Assembly (NCBI GenBank): GCA_050874905.1
Contig: JBNMLP010000003.1
Span: 1 to 64,000 of the forward strand
Source: NC2004 sp050874905
GTDB taxonomy: Bacteria > Bacillota > Clostridia > Lachnospirales > Lachnospiraceae
DNA: 64,000 nt
Direction: 5' to 3'
Below the pieces are notes generated by a model that was given only the letters and a program-made list of their open reading frames with translations, was not told the DNA's origin and did no database searches. Positions 1 through 8,244 of the stretch are shown one piece after another (position 1 is the stretch's first letter; every line of letters begins with the position of its first letter). The position numbers and the translations under genes were made by a program.

Positions 1-145
1 AAATCATCCGGAAAGGACTCCACGAAGTCACTTCCTATCCAGAAAACTCTGTTTTGCAGATATATGTAACTTATTAACTGTTTAATAAAGTCAGTAAAAT
101 CAAGGGCTTTGTTGAACATGCACTAAAAAGAATAGAGAGGAAAAT
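1..145. other. left-edge non-coding or remnant sequence
   Basis: All three forward frames stop between about 67 and 85. One short open stretch at about 89-145 would read as a basic helical peptide but has no start. It may be debris of an adjacent accessory gene cut by the window edge. No promoter or RNA gene was recognised beyond an AGAGAGG stretch at 134-140 that serves the next gene. Confidence 0.3.
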
Positions 146-871
146 ATGGTACAAATAAACAATTTAGAAGATTATATACGAATTGTAAAAAGATTTTATG
201 CGACAGAGGGATGTGCAGGATTGAGGAAAATTTTTTATAGAGGACAATCAAATTGTGATTACAAATTAATACCTTCGCTGACACATAAATTAGATGGATA
301 CACAGATGATTGCGAAAATTATATTGCATTTGAAAGAGAAATTATTGAAAGAACTAAGTTAGAATATCCAGATATGTTTGGAGATAACAATTCAATTGAT
401 GAGTTAGCATTGCTGCAACATTATGGCTTTCCGACACGATTGATGGATATAACAGAGAATCCGTTGGTGGCATTGTATTTTGCGTGTACAGGAAATGAAG
501 CTCATTCAGGCGAAGTGTTTATTTTCAACGCAGGTATTAATGCGGAAATATATACAAGTTATGATGGAAAAAAGATGAATAAAGAGGGAAAAATTGCATT
601 TGTGAGAGCCAAAAATTTTAGTGAGAGACAAAGAGCGCAACAAGGATTATTTATGTGGTTTCCCGATAAAGAACTTAGTGGGATAGATAAAAATAATAAA
701 GAAAATCAGATAATATCAGAAATTGTTACCATAGCAGCAGAAGATAAGACAAAATTGTTACAAGAACTAAAAATGGTGGGAATATCTGCAAGAAGTTTAT
801 TTCCCGATAACATTGATATTGGCTGTAAGGAGGTACTTAAAGACATAGTTAAAGATGCATATTCTGCTTAA
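146..871 (+). CDS. FRG-domain protein
   Basis: This 241-residue protein carries the signature of the FRG domain, named for its Phe-Arg-Gly motif: FYRGQSN at residues 30-36 and LLQHYGFPTRLMD at about 89-101. FRG proteins are widespread in prophages, integrative elements and defence-type islands, but their biochemical role is not established. No signal peptide or membrane segment is visible, so it is probably cytoplasmic. The start at 146 follows GAGAGGAAAAT. The gene is more AT-rich than the core genes from 4.5 kb onward, and it stops 35 bp before an insertion sequence, which fits acquired DNA. The domain call is firm; the function is unknown. Confidence 0.8.
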   Translation: MVQINNLEDYIRIVKRFYATEGCAGLRKIFYRGQSNCDYKLIPSLTHKLDGYTDDCENYIAFEREIIERTKLEYPDMFGDNNSIDELALLQHYGFPTRLMDITENPLVALYFACTGNEAHSGEVFIFNAGINAEIYTSYDGKKMNKEGKIAFVRAKNFSERQRAQQGLFMWFPDKELSGIDKNNKENQIISEIVTIAAEDKTKLLQELKMVGISARSLFPDNIDIGCKEVLKDIVKDAYSA

Positions 872-874
872 CAA

Positions 875-1772
875 CTATTTTGGATAATCTGGTCTTAAGC
901 CAATATAGTGGACAACAAAAGTGCGACTTTTACGCGAACCTTCTGCATGAGCTGCATCCGGTGTCTTGTAGCCTAAGCTACTATGAGGCCGTCTATGATT
1001 ATACCAGGACTCGATATATTCAAAAATGCTCTTGCAAGCATCGTTTGAATCTTTATAAATCTTGTGATAGACTTCTTTCTTCTTCAAAAGAGAATGAAAA
1101 GATTCTATGCATGAATTATCGTAAGGACAGCTCTTACGACTAAAAGAATGGTGGATTTTTATAACAAGATACTTTTCAAACTGGTTGCTAGTGTATTGTG
1201 TTCCTAAATCACTATGCAGGATTATTCCTGATATGTCGGAGATATTCAGACAAGCGTTTTCAACAGCTTTAACTGCAAGATTTGCAGTCATAGTTGTTCC
1301 ATATGTCCATCCATCTTTTTGAGTATGAATATAAGTAATATCTGTGCACCATTTTTATTTGATTCCAGTGGTTGTAAAGTCCTATTTTAATATATTTTCT
1401 TTTTAGTAACAGGGGTTGTTGTCTGAAAAATGGCGATATTTCTTGATTACAATTGAATGGATTCCAAGCAATGCCATTCTTTGCTGTACTCGTTTTAAGC
1501 TGACATGCCAGCCTTTCTCAAGTAATTCGTGATGAATTTTAGAGGCTCCATAACGTCTCTTTGTATCATAGTAAATCGCCAAGATATCATTATCGAGTTT
1601 CTGGTTTTCAGCATCTCGATTAGATTTTACATGGTTAAGACATTTGTAATAGGTGCTACGGTTTATTCCAAGTACCTTGCACATAATCTTAACAGGATAG
1701 CGGTCTTGATATTTCGTTATGAAGGATACAATTTCATCTATTGTTTTCTGGCGAATATGGCTGTAGCTTTTT
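875..1772 (-). pseudogene. IS3-family transposase OrfB, broken
   Basis: Read on the minus strand from the slippery site, one continuous frame encodes an IS3/IS150 OrfB: an HTH_21-like start, then the first catalytic Asp in WCTDITY, the second in LHSDLGTQY and the Glu in SCIESF. Three in-frame stops (TAA, TAG, TAA) lie in the segment 1325-1405. The stretch expected between the first beta strands and TMTANLAVKAVE is missing: the protein jumps from WTY straight to GTTM, an in-frame loss of roughly 15-20 codons. The final codons run out through the inverted repeat into flanking DNA. All three DDE residues survive in the text, but no full protein can be made. Confidence 0.85.
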
Positions 1773-2028
1773 TTAGTATTTCATTCTCCAGCTCAAGTTG
1801 CTGCATTTTCTTTTGCAACTCCTTGTAATCCTTGAGTGAAACCGACTGATTCTCATCAATCTCGATTGATGGAGCATAAAGCTTCTTCCATTTGTAAATT
1901 GTTTGCTCGACTAAGCCATATTCTTCTGCGAGCTGTGCAACGGGTTTTCCCGCCAGGTACAAGTCGATGATTTGTCGTTTGAATTCTTCGGTATATCTTT
2001 TACCGTTGTGGGCCATAGTGAAACACAT
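1738..2028 (-). CDS. IS3-family transposase OrfA
   Basis: This 96-residue protein has an N-terminal helix-turn-helix of the IS3 OrfA type (YTEEFKRQIIDLY, then AQLAEEYGLVEQTIYKWKK). A C-terminal leucine-rich coiled-coil segment (about residues 65-90) normally drives assembly with OrfAB. In IS3 elements OrfA binds the terminal repeats and the active transposase is made by -1 frameshifting into orfB. Near its end the reading frame crosses a run of seven A followed by G (minus strand, 1767-1774), the expected slippery site. OrfA itself looks intact. Confidence 0.85.
   Translation of the reverse strand: MCFTMAHNGKRYTEEFKRQIIDLYLAGKPVAQLAEEYGLVEQTIYKWKKLYAPSIEIDENQSVSLKDYKELQKKMQQLELENEILKKATAIFARKQ
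1767..1774 (-). promoter_or_regulatory. programmed -1 frameshift slippery site of the IS3 element
   Basis: On the minus strand the sequence is A7 then G (A AAA AAG), placed where orfA encodes LKKATA. The orfB frame lies -1 to orfA and stays open across this point, which is the standard IS3 arrangement. Because orfB downstream has stops, any fused product would now be truncated. Confidence 0.65.
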
Positions 2029-2075
2029 CCTTTCTAATAAAGATTTTAATGTGTCGCACTTTTCGTGTCCACTAA

Positions 2076-3413
2076 TTTATACTAACATCACGTTCTTATG
2101 AAGATTTTTATGAAGATTATAGGCAGAGATATGATGTTATAAAAGCACAAAGAAGGATTGCGACAGAGGGAAATGTAACATCGCTTGAGCAATATAAATT
2201 GAAGCCGAATAGTATGCAGGTTCGATTTATTACAAATTTAAGAAATATCTTGGAAAAACAGGAAAAACGGGCTTTGTTAATCAGTGCAACAGGTACGGGA
2301 AAAACATATGCTTCTGCGTTTGCAATGCGCGAGTTAGGTTTTAAACGTGTGTTATTTCTTGTTCATCGGGCCTCCCTTGCGTTACAGGCAAGAAAGTCTT
2401 ATGAGAAAGTATTTGGCAGTTCTATCACTACTGGTTTAGTAGGAGGGGGTTTTCATGATTATGATAAGGATTATGTATTTGCAACAGTAGAAACGCTAAA
2501 TAAAGATGCTCATTTGCAGCAATATAAACCGGATGAATTTGACTGTATTATTTTGGATGAGGCACATCATAGTTCTGCTAATACATACCAAAGGGTGATG
2601 AATTATTTTAAACCTCGCTTGTTTTTGGGTATGACTGCAACTCCTGATAAAAGAGATGATTTGGATGGAAATATCTATGAAATCTTTCATTACCAAATTG
2701 CTTATGAAATTCGTTTGCAGCAAGCAATGGAAGAAGATTTATTATGTCCGTTTCACTATTTTGGTATTTCTGATTTATCTGTTGTTCAGGATACAAAAAC
2801 TAGAAAATTATCGGGAGAAGATTTTGATAATTTGGTTTGTGGTGAGCGTGTCAGACATATCATAGAACAGGCAGAGTATTATGGATACAGTGGAGAACGT
2901 GTAAAGGGACTGATTTTTTGTAGTCGCAAACAGGAATACAAAGAGTTATCAAATAAATTCAATGCATTAGGATATCGGACGGTTGCACTTAGTGGTGAGG
3001 ATTCGGAAGAGGTAAGGCAAGATGCTTTTGAACGGCTAGCAATGAATGTGTCAAATGAAACGGAAAAAGCAGAATCGCTGGACTATATTTTTTCTGTGGA
3101 TATATTAAATGATGGTTGGGAATTCCCGGGAGGAAAAATTGAAACGGGTGAAAGTCCTAGAAAAGCTTTAATTAGAGAAATCAAGGAAGAATTGAATGCA
3201 GACATTTCAGTTGGTGAGCTGATCGATACGGTGGAATTTGATTATCCTCAGTTTCATTTGTCAATGGATTGTTTTTGGTGTATATTGGAATCGAAAAATG
3301 TTGACTTGAACGAGCATGAAGACGCCAGATGGCTTACAAAAAAAGAACTTGGTTCCGTAGAGTGGCTGCCCGCGGATGCTGTTTTGATAGATAATATTAG
3401 TCAGTGTTTATAA
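2076..3413 (+). pseudogene. 5'-truncated SF2 helicase fused to a Nudix C-terminal half
   Basis: The frame is open from the edge of the insertion sequence (about 2076) with no plausible start, so the 5' end was lost at the element. It encodes a superfamily II DEAD/DEAH helicase core: Walker A SATGTGKT, Walker B DEAHH, and SAT-like GMTATP. This resembles the restriction-type helicases that carry a DUF3427 region. At about 3105-3125 the helicase text SVDILNDG runs directly into WEFPGGKIETGE, the start of a Nudix box (GKIETGE, then REIKEELNA), and continues as the second half of a MutT/CTP-pyrophosphohydrolase-like domain. Helicase motif VI and the Nudix N-terminal strands are absent. Both halves are therefore probably inactive; a natural fusion with missing segments is the alternative. 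Confidence 0.7.
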
Positions 3414-3469
3414 GGGAAAAGCATTTCAATCGTTTCTCAAGTGAATTAGTTACAGATAAAGGAGCATAT

Positions 3470-4477
3470 ATGGACAAGAAATATGATGTAGTAGCATTAG
3501 GAGAATTGTTAATTGATTTTACGGAAAATGGAACTAGTGAGCAGGGGAATCCAATTCTGGAGGCCAATCCCGGAGGTGCTCCCGGCAATGTTCTTTCTAT
3601 GTTGAGCAGGCTGGGAAAGAAGACTGCATTTATTGGGAAAGTTGGGAATGACTGTTTTGGAAACCAGCTCCGCGATGCTCTTACGGAGGTGGGGATCAAT
3701 ACGGATGGATTGATCGTGGATGATCATGTCAATACAACATTAGCATTTGTTCATACCTTAGCAGATGGTGATCGGGAGTTTGCATTTTATAGGAAACCGG
3801 GAGCGGATATGATGCTATCATCGGAAGAGATCAATGATGAAATAATAAAGAAAGCAAAAGTATTTCATTTTGGATCCTTGTCGATGACGGACCAGCCGTG
3901 CAAAGATGCAACAAAGTATGCTCTTTCTGTTGCGAGAAAAGAGAACCTTATCATTACATATGATCCAAATCTAAGGGAATCATTGTGGAAGAATTTGGAT
4001 GAAGCTAAGGAAATGATTGCATATGGAATGTCCATGTGTGATGTAATGAAGATTTCAGATAATGAAGTATTATGGTTTACTGGAAAAAATAACTACGATG
4101 ATGCTGTTGCACTGATTCTAAAAAAATATAGCAATATTAAGCTGTTGCTTCTCACGTTGGGACAAGAGGGAAGCAGAGCTTATCTGGGTGATAAAAGAGT
4201 GGATGTTGCAGGTTTTATTAGCGAAAATACTATTGAAACAACGGGAGCAGGTGATACATTTTGTGGTACTGTGATCAATTATATTTTGGATTACGGACTT
4301 GATTTAACGGAAGTACAATTAAAAGAAATGTTGACATATGCCAATGCTGCTGCTTCAATTATCACAACAAGAAAAGGTGCGATTCGTGTGATGCCGACAC
4401 GGGATGAGATAGATGCATTGATCTACCCATCGGTACCCTTCATTTCCTCTGGAAAAAAGCCCACTGATTCGGTATAA
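3470..4477 (+). CDS. PfkB-family sugar kinase, probable fructokinase
   Basis: This cytoplasmic ribokinase-like kinase of 335 residues probably phosphorylates fructose or a related sugar with ATP. It shows the N-terminal GELLIDF segment, the Gly-rich substrate motif NPGGAPGN and the C-terminal signature TTGAGDTFCG with the catalytic Asp. The start at 3470 has AAAGGAG seven bases upstream. An in-frame ATG at 3404 overlaps the preceding pseudogene and lacks a good binding site. The last roughly 20 residues after DEIDALI are not typical of the family. No sugar transporter or hydrolase is adjacent, so the exact substrate is uncertain. Confidence 0.85.
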   Translation: MDKKYDVVALGELLIDFTENGTSEQGNPILEANPGGAPGNVLSMLSRLGKKTAFIGKVGNDCFGNQLRDALTEVGINTDGLIVDDHVNTTLAFVHTLADGDREFAFYRKPGADMMLSSEEINDEIIKKAKVFHFGSLSMTDQPCKDATKYALSVARKENLIITYDPNLRESLWKNLDEAKEMIAYGMSMCDVMKISDNEVLWFTGKNNYDDAVALILKKYSNIKLLLLTLGQEGSRAYLGDKRVDVAGFISENTIETTGAGDTFCGTVINYILDYGLDLTEVQLKEMLTYANAAASIITTRKGAIRVMPTRDEIDALIYPSVPFISSGKKPTDSV

Positions 4478-4523
4478 TGTAGATGTTACAGAAAAGAGAA
4501 CATCATTAAGGAGGGTATAGCGC

Positions 4524-5204
4524 ATGAGATATGAAATAAAAGGAAGTCCGCTTCCTGTTGTAGAATGTACATTGGAAGCCGGAGAAAGCATCATCTGTGA
4601 GGGCGGTTCCATGAGCTGGATGAGTGCCAATATGCAAATGGAAACATCCGGCGGAGGAATCGGAAAAATGTTTTCCAAAGCCATTTCCGGGGAGAAGTTA
4701 TTTCACAATAAATATACTGCGGTGGGTAGTAGCGGGATTATTGCATTTGCATCCAGCTTTCCGGGCAATATATTAGCGGTCGAGATTGCACCGGGAAAAG
4801 AGATCATTTGTCAGAAGTCCGCATTTTTAGCAGCAACACCGGGCGTCGATGTATCTATCTTTTTCCAGAAAAAGCTTGGTTCCGGTTTCTTTGGCGGGGA
4901 AGGATTCATTATGCAGAAGATGTCCGGACAGGGCATTGTATTTCTGGAGATCGATGGCTATGTGGAAACCAAAGAATTGGCGGCAGGCGAACGGATCGTG
5001 ATCGATACCGGTTATCTGGCAATGATGTCTGCAACCTGTTCCATGGATGTGCAGATGGTAAAAGGGGTAAAAAATGTATTCCTCGGCGGCGAAGGGTTAT
5101 TCAATACTGTAGTGACCGGACCGGGAACAGTTTCCTTACAGACCATGCCTGCCTATCAGGTAGCAAATTCCATCCGTCCCTATATTCCAACACGTACGGA
5201 TTAA
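4524..5204 (+). CDS. AIM24 / TIGR00266-family protein
   Basis: This 226-residue protein is of the AIM24 (DUF124) family: a beta-rich, glycine-rich fold with segments such as AGESIICEGGSMSWM near the start and FLGGEGLFNTVVTGPG near the end. The bacterial members have no established reaction; some are annotated as hypothetical membrane-associated proteins. No signal peptide or clear transmembrane helix is visible here. A strong AAGGAGGG precedes the start. The gene is followed 15 bp later by a small ORF with its own binding site, probably in the same transcript. Confidence 0.8.
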   Translation: MRYEIKGSPLPVVECTLEAGESIICEGGSMSWMSANMQMETSGGGIGKMFSKAISGEKLFHNKYTAVGSSGIIAFASSFPGNILAVEIAPGKEIICQKSAFLAATPGVDVSIFFQKKLGSGFFGGEGFIMQKMSGQGIVFLEIDGYVETKELAAGERIVIDTGYLAMMSATCSMDVQMVKGVKNVFLGGEGLFNTVVTGPGTVSLQTMPAYQVANSIRPYIPTRTD

Positions 5205-5219
5205 AAAGGAGAGAAACAG

Positions 5220-5444
5220 ATGAAATCAACATTGATCAAGGACACAACAAAACAGGAGCGTATTGAGCTGATCAAACAGTGGCTGCCGGATGAAGATGGG
5301 TTAGGCGCAGATGGTGGTATGGATCTGTGGGATCTTTATGCAGATTATATCAACGGAACGAAAGAGATTGCAGAGTGTAATGCTGCATTTTCTACCCAGT
5401 ATATGACCGAGGCGGATCTGGCACAGGGAAAGCTCAGTAAGTAG
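5220..5444 (+). CDS. small acidic hypothetical protein
   Basis: This 74-residue soluble protein is acidic, has no recognised domain, and has a well spaced AAAGGAG at 5205-5211. It is probably co-transcribed with the AIM24-like gene. Its middle reads as two amphipathic helices around DEDGLGADGGMDLW. Not recognised; the call rests on start signals and context. Confidence 0.6.
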   Translation: MKSTLIKDTTKQERIELIKQWLPDEDGLGADGGMDLWDLYADYINGTKEIAECNAAFSTQYMTEADLAQGKLSK

Positions 5445-5460
5445 CGACAACTGAAAATAA

Positions 5461-5504
5461 GTACGGGTATCCCACAAATCATTCTGGATTTGTGGATCAT
5501 GTAC
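5461..5504. repeat. intergenic hairpin
   Basis: The arms GTAC plus CCACAAATC (left) and GATTTGTGG plus GTAC (right) enclose the loop ATTCT. There is no T-run, so it is not a classic terminator. The flank CTGAAAAT (5450-5457) and the CCCAC in the left arm resemble parts of the large element at 44049-44200, so this may be a decayed relative. The rest of 5445-5658 holds a short AGCTCC/GGGGCT stem-loop near 5544-5558 and no gene. Confidence 0.45.
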
Positions 5505-5658
5505 GCTTGACAATTTCTATCAGATACCATTTAAATAGTCACAAAAGCTCCGTGGGGGCTATTGTAAAAACAGTCCCTTTTTCTTGCAAGTAACTTATAA
5601 ATATGGTATTTTTTTGTTAGTAGGGTGAAAACGAGAAAAAAAACGAGGGATGATACAA

Positions 5659-6724
5659 ATGAAAGCATATTATACCGTATGTGTGGCTATGGTAGTTTTT
5701 ATCATGGTGATCATGTTGGTTTCAGTAAAGTTTAATATAGGATTGGATAAAAAGAGGAGACAGGCTTCTTCAATCTTATTTTTTATGATCATTGTTGGTG
5801 CAGTGTGTGAATGGAGCGGGGTACAGTTGGATGGTACAAGTTCTTCTTTGATCCCTCTTCATATATTTGTTAAGACGGTGGAGTTGTCAATATCGCCATT
5901 TATTGGTCTGGTTTGTGGACGAAGTTTTAGCGATTCTAAATGGGAGAAAAAAATTTTTGCGCTTCTGTCAGTAAATGTTGTGCTGGAGATTATTTCTGCT
6001 TTTTCCGGTATGATCTTTTATGTGGATGCATTAAATGTATACCATCATGGCTCTTTTTATTTTGTGTATCTGATTGCCTATGTGATCGGAATGTCCTATT
6101 TTATTGTGCAGGGAGTTCGCTTGTCCAGACGTTTTCAGGGAAATTACGGATTGTCGATCATGTTGGTGGTAGTTTTTATAGCCGTCTGCATCATAGTACA
6201 GTTGAATCATAGCATGATCCGGATTGACTGGCTTGCTATAGCTATTGGAGCGATCATGTTATATAAGTTTTATGGAGATATGTTATTACAGCTGGATGGG
6301 CTCACCGGACTTTTGAATCACTGGAGTTATGAACGTACGTTGGAAAGCATTTCTGAAGAAGCGGTTTTACTCTTTTTTGACGTGGACAAATTTAAAGCGG
6401 TGAATGATACTTATGGGCATTCCGTAGGGGATGTTTGTTTGCAAAAGGTTGCCGACAGTATTCAGAAAGCATATGGAGGATATGGGTTATGCTTTCGATA
6501 TGGTGGTGATGAATTTTGTGTCGTGATGAATCCGCTCATTGCCCTATGCAGAGCGGTTGACCCAGCGTTTTTATGATGATTTAGAACGCAAACGAAAAGA
6601 CAATGCCTGGCTTCCGGCAGTATCTTACGGATATGCAAAATATGATCCCGAGGGGATGGATATCAAACAGACGATGACGGAAGCAGATGAGATGATGTAT
6701 CGTTATAAACAAATGCATCGATAA
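5659..6724 (+). pseudogene. membrane diguanylate cyclase (GGDEF), frameshifted
   Basis: The N-terminal part has about seven hydrophobic helices (residues 1-215), followed by a GGDEF domain: DGLTGLLN, FFDVDKFKAVND and the intact GGDEF in FRYGGDEFCVV. This would synthesise cyclic di-GMP from GTP. Just after that motif, at about 6525-6545, the frame is lost. The rest of the domain (AERLTQRFYDDLERK to MYRYKQ) continues in the +1 frame to 6724. The active site is present, but the C-terminal helices and strands are out of frame, so the gene is probably dead unless there is a sequencing error. The start at 5659 is favoured over 5650 because GAGGG lies nine bases upstream. Confidence 0.75.
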
Positions 6725-6734
6725 GGAGGCTGTT

Positions 6735-7553
6735 TTGAACGAACGAAAGATCAAGGATTTTCATGATCCGGCATTGGATCTTTATGCCCGGACAAAAGAG
6801 GCACAGCTGAAGCAACGCCCGTTTTTTGAACAGGGACTTTTTATTGCGGAGAGCCCGGTTGTAATTGAACGTGCGCTTGCTGCCGGTTATGAACCGGTCT
6901 CCTTTTTGATGGAGGAGGATGGCAAAGAGGCAGAGCAAAAGCTGGCTTCCTGTTTTGCCGATGTACCGGTTTACACGGCACCCTTTGATGTGCTGACAAA
7001 GATCACAGGATTTTCGCTGACGCGTGGAATGTTAAGTGCAATGGTCAGAAAGGAGCTGCCGCCGGTCGATGCGGTACTTGCGCATGCTGCGCGTGTAGCA
7101 GTATTGGAGGATGTGGTCAATCCGACCAATGTGGGAGCAATCTTTCGCTCAGCAGCGGCACTTGGCATGGATGCGGTATTGCTTACAAAGGACTCTGCCG
7201 ATCCGCTCTATCGTCGGTCGATCCGCGTCAGTATGGGAACGGTATTTCAGATTCCGTGGACGTTTCTTCCAAAGAAGAAGGGGGGAGAGGAGCAGAGTCT
7301 GTCTCTCTTGAAAGAGCAGGGATTTAAGATTGCTGCCATGGCACTTTGTGATGATTCCATTTCCATTAAGGAGGAGCGGTTAAAGCAGGAAGAAAAACTG
7401 GCAATCGTACTCGGTACGGAAGGGGAAGGCCTGAAGCCGGAAACGATCCGTCAGGCTGATTATACCGTGAAGCTTCCGATGGCGCACGGAGTGGATTCGT
7501 TAAATGTTGCAGCCGCCAGTGCAGTGGCATTCTGGGAGCTTTCCAAAGGGTGA
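6735..7553 (+). CDS. SpoU/TrmH-family RNA 2'-O-methyltransferase
   Basis: This 272-residue cytoplasmic SPOUT enzyme transfers a methyl group from S-adenosylmethionine to a ribose 2'-OH in rRNA or tRNA. The N-terminal substrate-binding domain (about 1-105) is followed by the knotted catalytic domain, with NPTNVGAIFRSAAALG, LGTEGEGL and the final LNVAAASAVAFW signatures. It starts with TTG at 6735, supported by AAGGAGG six bases upstream and overlapping the region just after the frameshifted cyclase. Which RNA and position it modifies cannot be told from the sequence. Confidence 0.85.
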   Translation: MNERKIKDFHDPALDLYARTKEAQLKQRPFFEQGLFIAESPVVIERALAAGYEPVSFLMEEDGKEAEQKLASCFADVPVYTAPFDVLTKITGFSLTRGMLSAMVRKELPPVDAVLAHAARVAVLEDVVNPTNVGAIFRSAAALGMDAVLLTKDSADPLYRRSIRVSMGTVFQIPWTFLPKKKGGEEQSLSLLKEQGFKIAAMALCDDSISIKEERLKQEEKLAIVLGTEGEGLKPETIRQADYTVKLPMAHGVDSLNVAAASAVAFWELSKG

Positions 7554-7582
7554 AAAACGGAGGAGAAAACAGAAAAATAAGA

Positions 7583-7657
7583 TTGACTCTTTTGATACCG
7601 GATGGTAAAATATAGGAAACCCGGAAACCAAAAATGGTTTCTTGGTTTCCTTTTTTT
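7583..7657 (+). promoter_or_regulatory. promoter and leader hairpin of the TetR-hyp operon
   Basis: -35 TTGACT (7583-7588), a 17-bp spacer and -10 TAAAAT (7606-7611) place the start of transcription near 7618. Immediately after comes GGAAACC (7623-7629) pairing with GGTTTCC (7644-7650), followed by seven T. That is a terminator-like hairpin inside the leader. An internal AAACC/GGTTT pairing (7625-7629 with 7636-7640) would compete with it, so attenuation is possible. The hairpin may instead end the upstream transcript. Confidence 0.6.
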
Positions 7658-7668
7658 AGGAGGAAAAT

Positions 7669-8244
7669 ATGGACGAAGACAAACAGTTACGGGAACAGAT
7701 TATAGATGCTGCGATTGCTTCCTTTACAGAACAGGGATTAAAGTTTACGATGAACGATCTGGCGAAAAAGCTTGGGATCAGTAAAAAGACGATCTACACG
7801 GTACTGGAGAGCAAGCAGATGGTATTAAAGGGGATCGCCGACCGCTATGCCTCTGATTTTAAAGCCATGCAGGAGGAGATCGAGGCAGATGAAAGTTTAG
7901 ATTTAAAAGGCAAGATTGAACGGATGCTCTGCGCGCTGCCTACCCAGTATTACAACATTGGGTTAAGCCGGATGTATGAGCTTTCTGCGAAGTATCCAAA
8001 GGAATACCGTTACCTGATGGAATCTGTCAATCAGGGGTGGGCACTGGTAGAACGCTATATCAGACGTGGCGTGAAAGAAGGCGTATTGCGAAAGATCTCC
8101 GTTCCGGTTGCGATGACAATGATCAAAGGAACCGTGAAGTGCTTTTTGGAGAGCGATGTGCTGGATCAGAACAAACTAAGCTATGAGCAGGGAAAAGAGC
8201 AGATGATCGATATTATTATGAAAGGGATGGAGCAGGATGAGTGA
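7669..8244 (+). CDS. TetR/AcrR-family transcriptional regulator
   Basis: This 191-residue regulator has an N-terminal helix-turn-helix (residues about 8-55: IIDAAIASFTEQGLKFT, then LAKKLGISKKTIYTVL) and a ligand-binding C-terminal helical domain without a recognised ligand. It is the first gene of the operon and overlaps hypB by 8 bp, so it very likely controls hypB, the flavoprotein, hypA and the membrane protein. AGGAGGAAAAT precedes the start. Operators were not identified with confidence. Confidence 0.85.
   Translation: MDEDKQLREQIIDAAIASFTEQGLKFTMNDLAKKLGISKKTIYTVLESKQMVLKGIADRYASDFKAMQEEIEADESLDLKGKIERMLCALPTQYYNIGLSRMYELSAKYPKEYRYLMESVNQGWALVERYIRRGVKEGVLRKISVPVAMTMIKGTVKCFLESDVLDQNKLSYEQGKEQMIDIIMKGMEQDE

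Larger units (their letters stand above)
906..2074 (-). mobile_element. degenerate IS3-family insertion sequence (IS150-like)
   Basis: The terminal inverted repeats begin TAGTGGACA and continue as AAAAGTGCGAC. The left copy starts at 906 and the right copy ends at 2074. Between them on the minus strand lie an orfA with a helix-turn-helix and a broken DDE orfB. No clear target-site duplication was found: the flanks are AATA on the left and ATTT on the right. The element is about 1.17 kb, shorter than typical IS3 members, which agrees with an internal loss in orfB. It is unlikely to move by itself. Confidence 0.85.

Noticed and set aside
880..1143. 87-residue plus-strand ORF
   Set aside because: It is antisense to the transposase orfB and has no start signals.
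2199..2201. TTG as the true start of the helicase
   Set aside because: The coding frame with helicase-like text continues upstream to the insertion sequence and there is no ribosome binding site, so the gene is 5'-truncated and not restarted.
7602..7784. small ORF over the TetR leader
   Set aside because: It overlaps promoter and hairpin and the TetR start in another frame; it has no conserved features.
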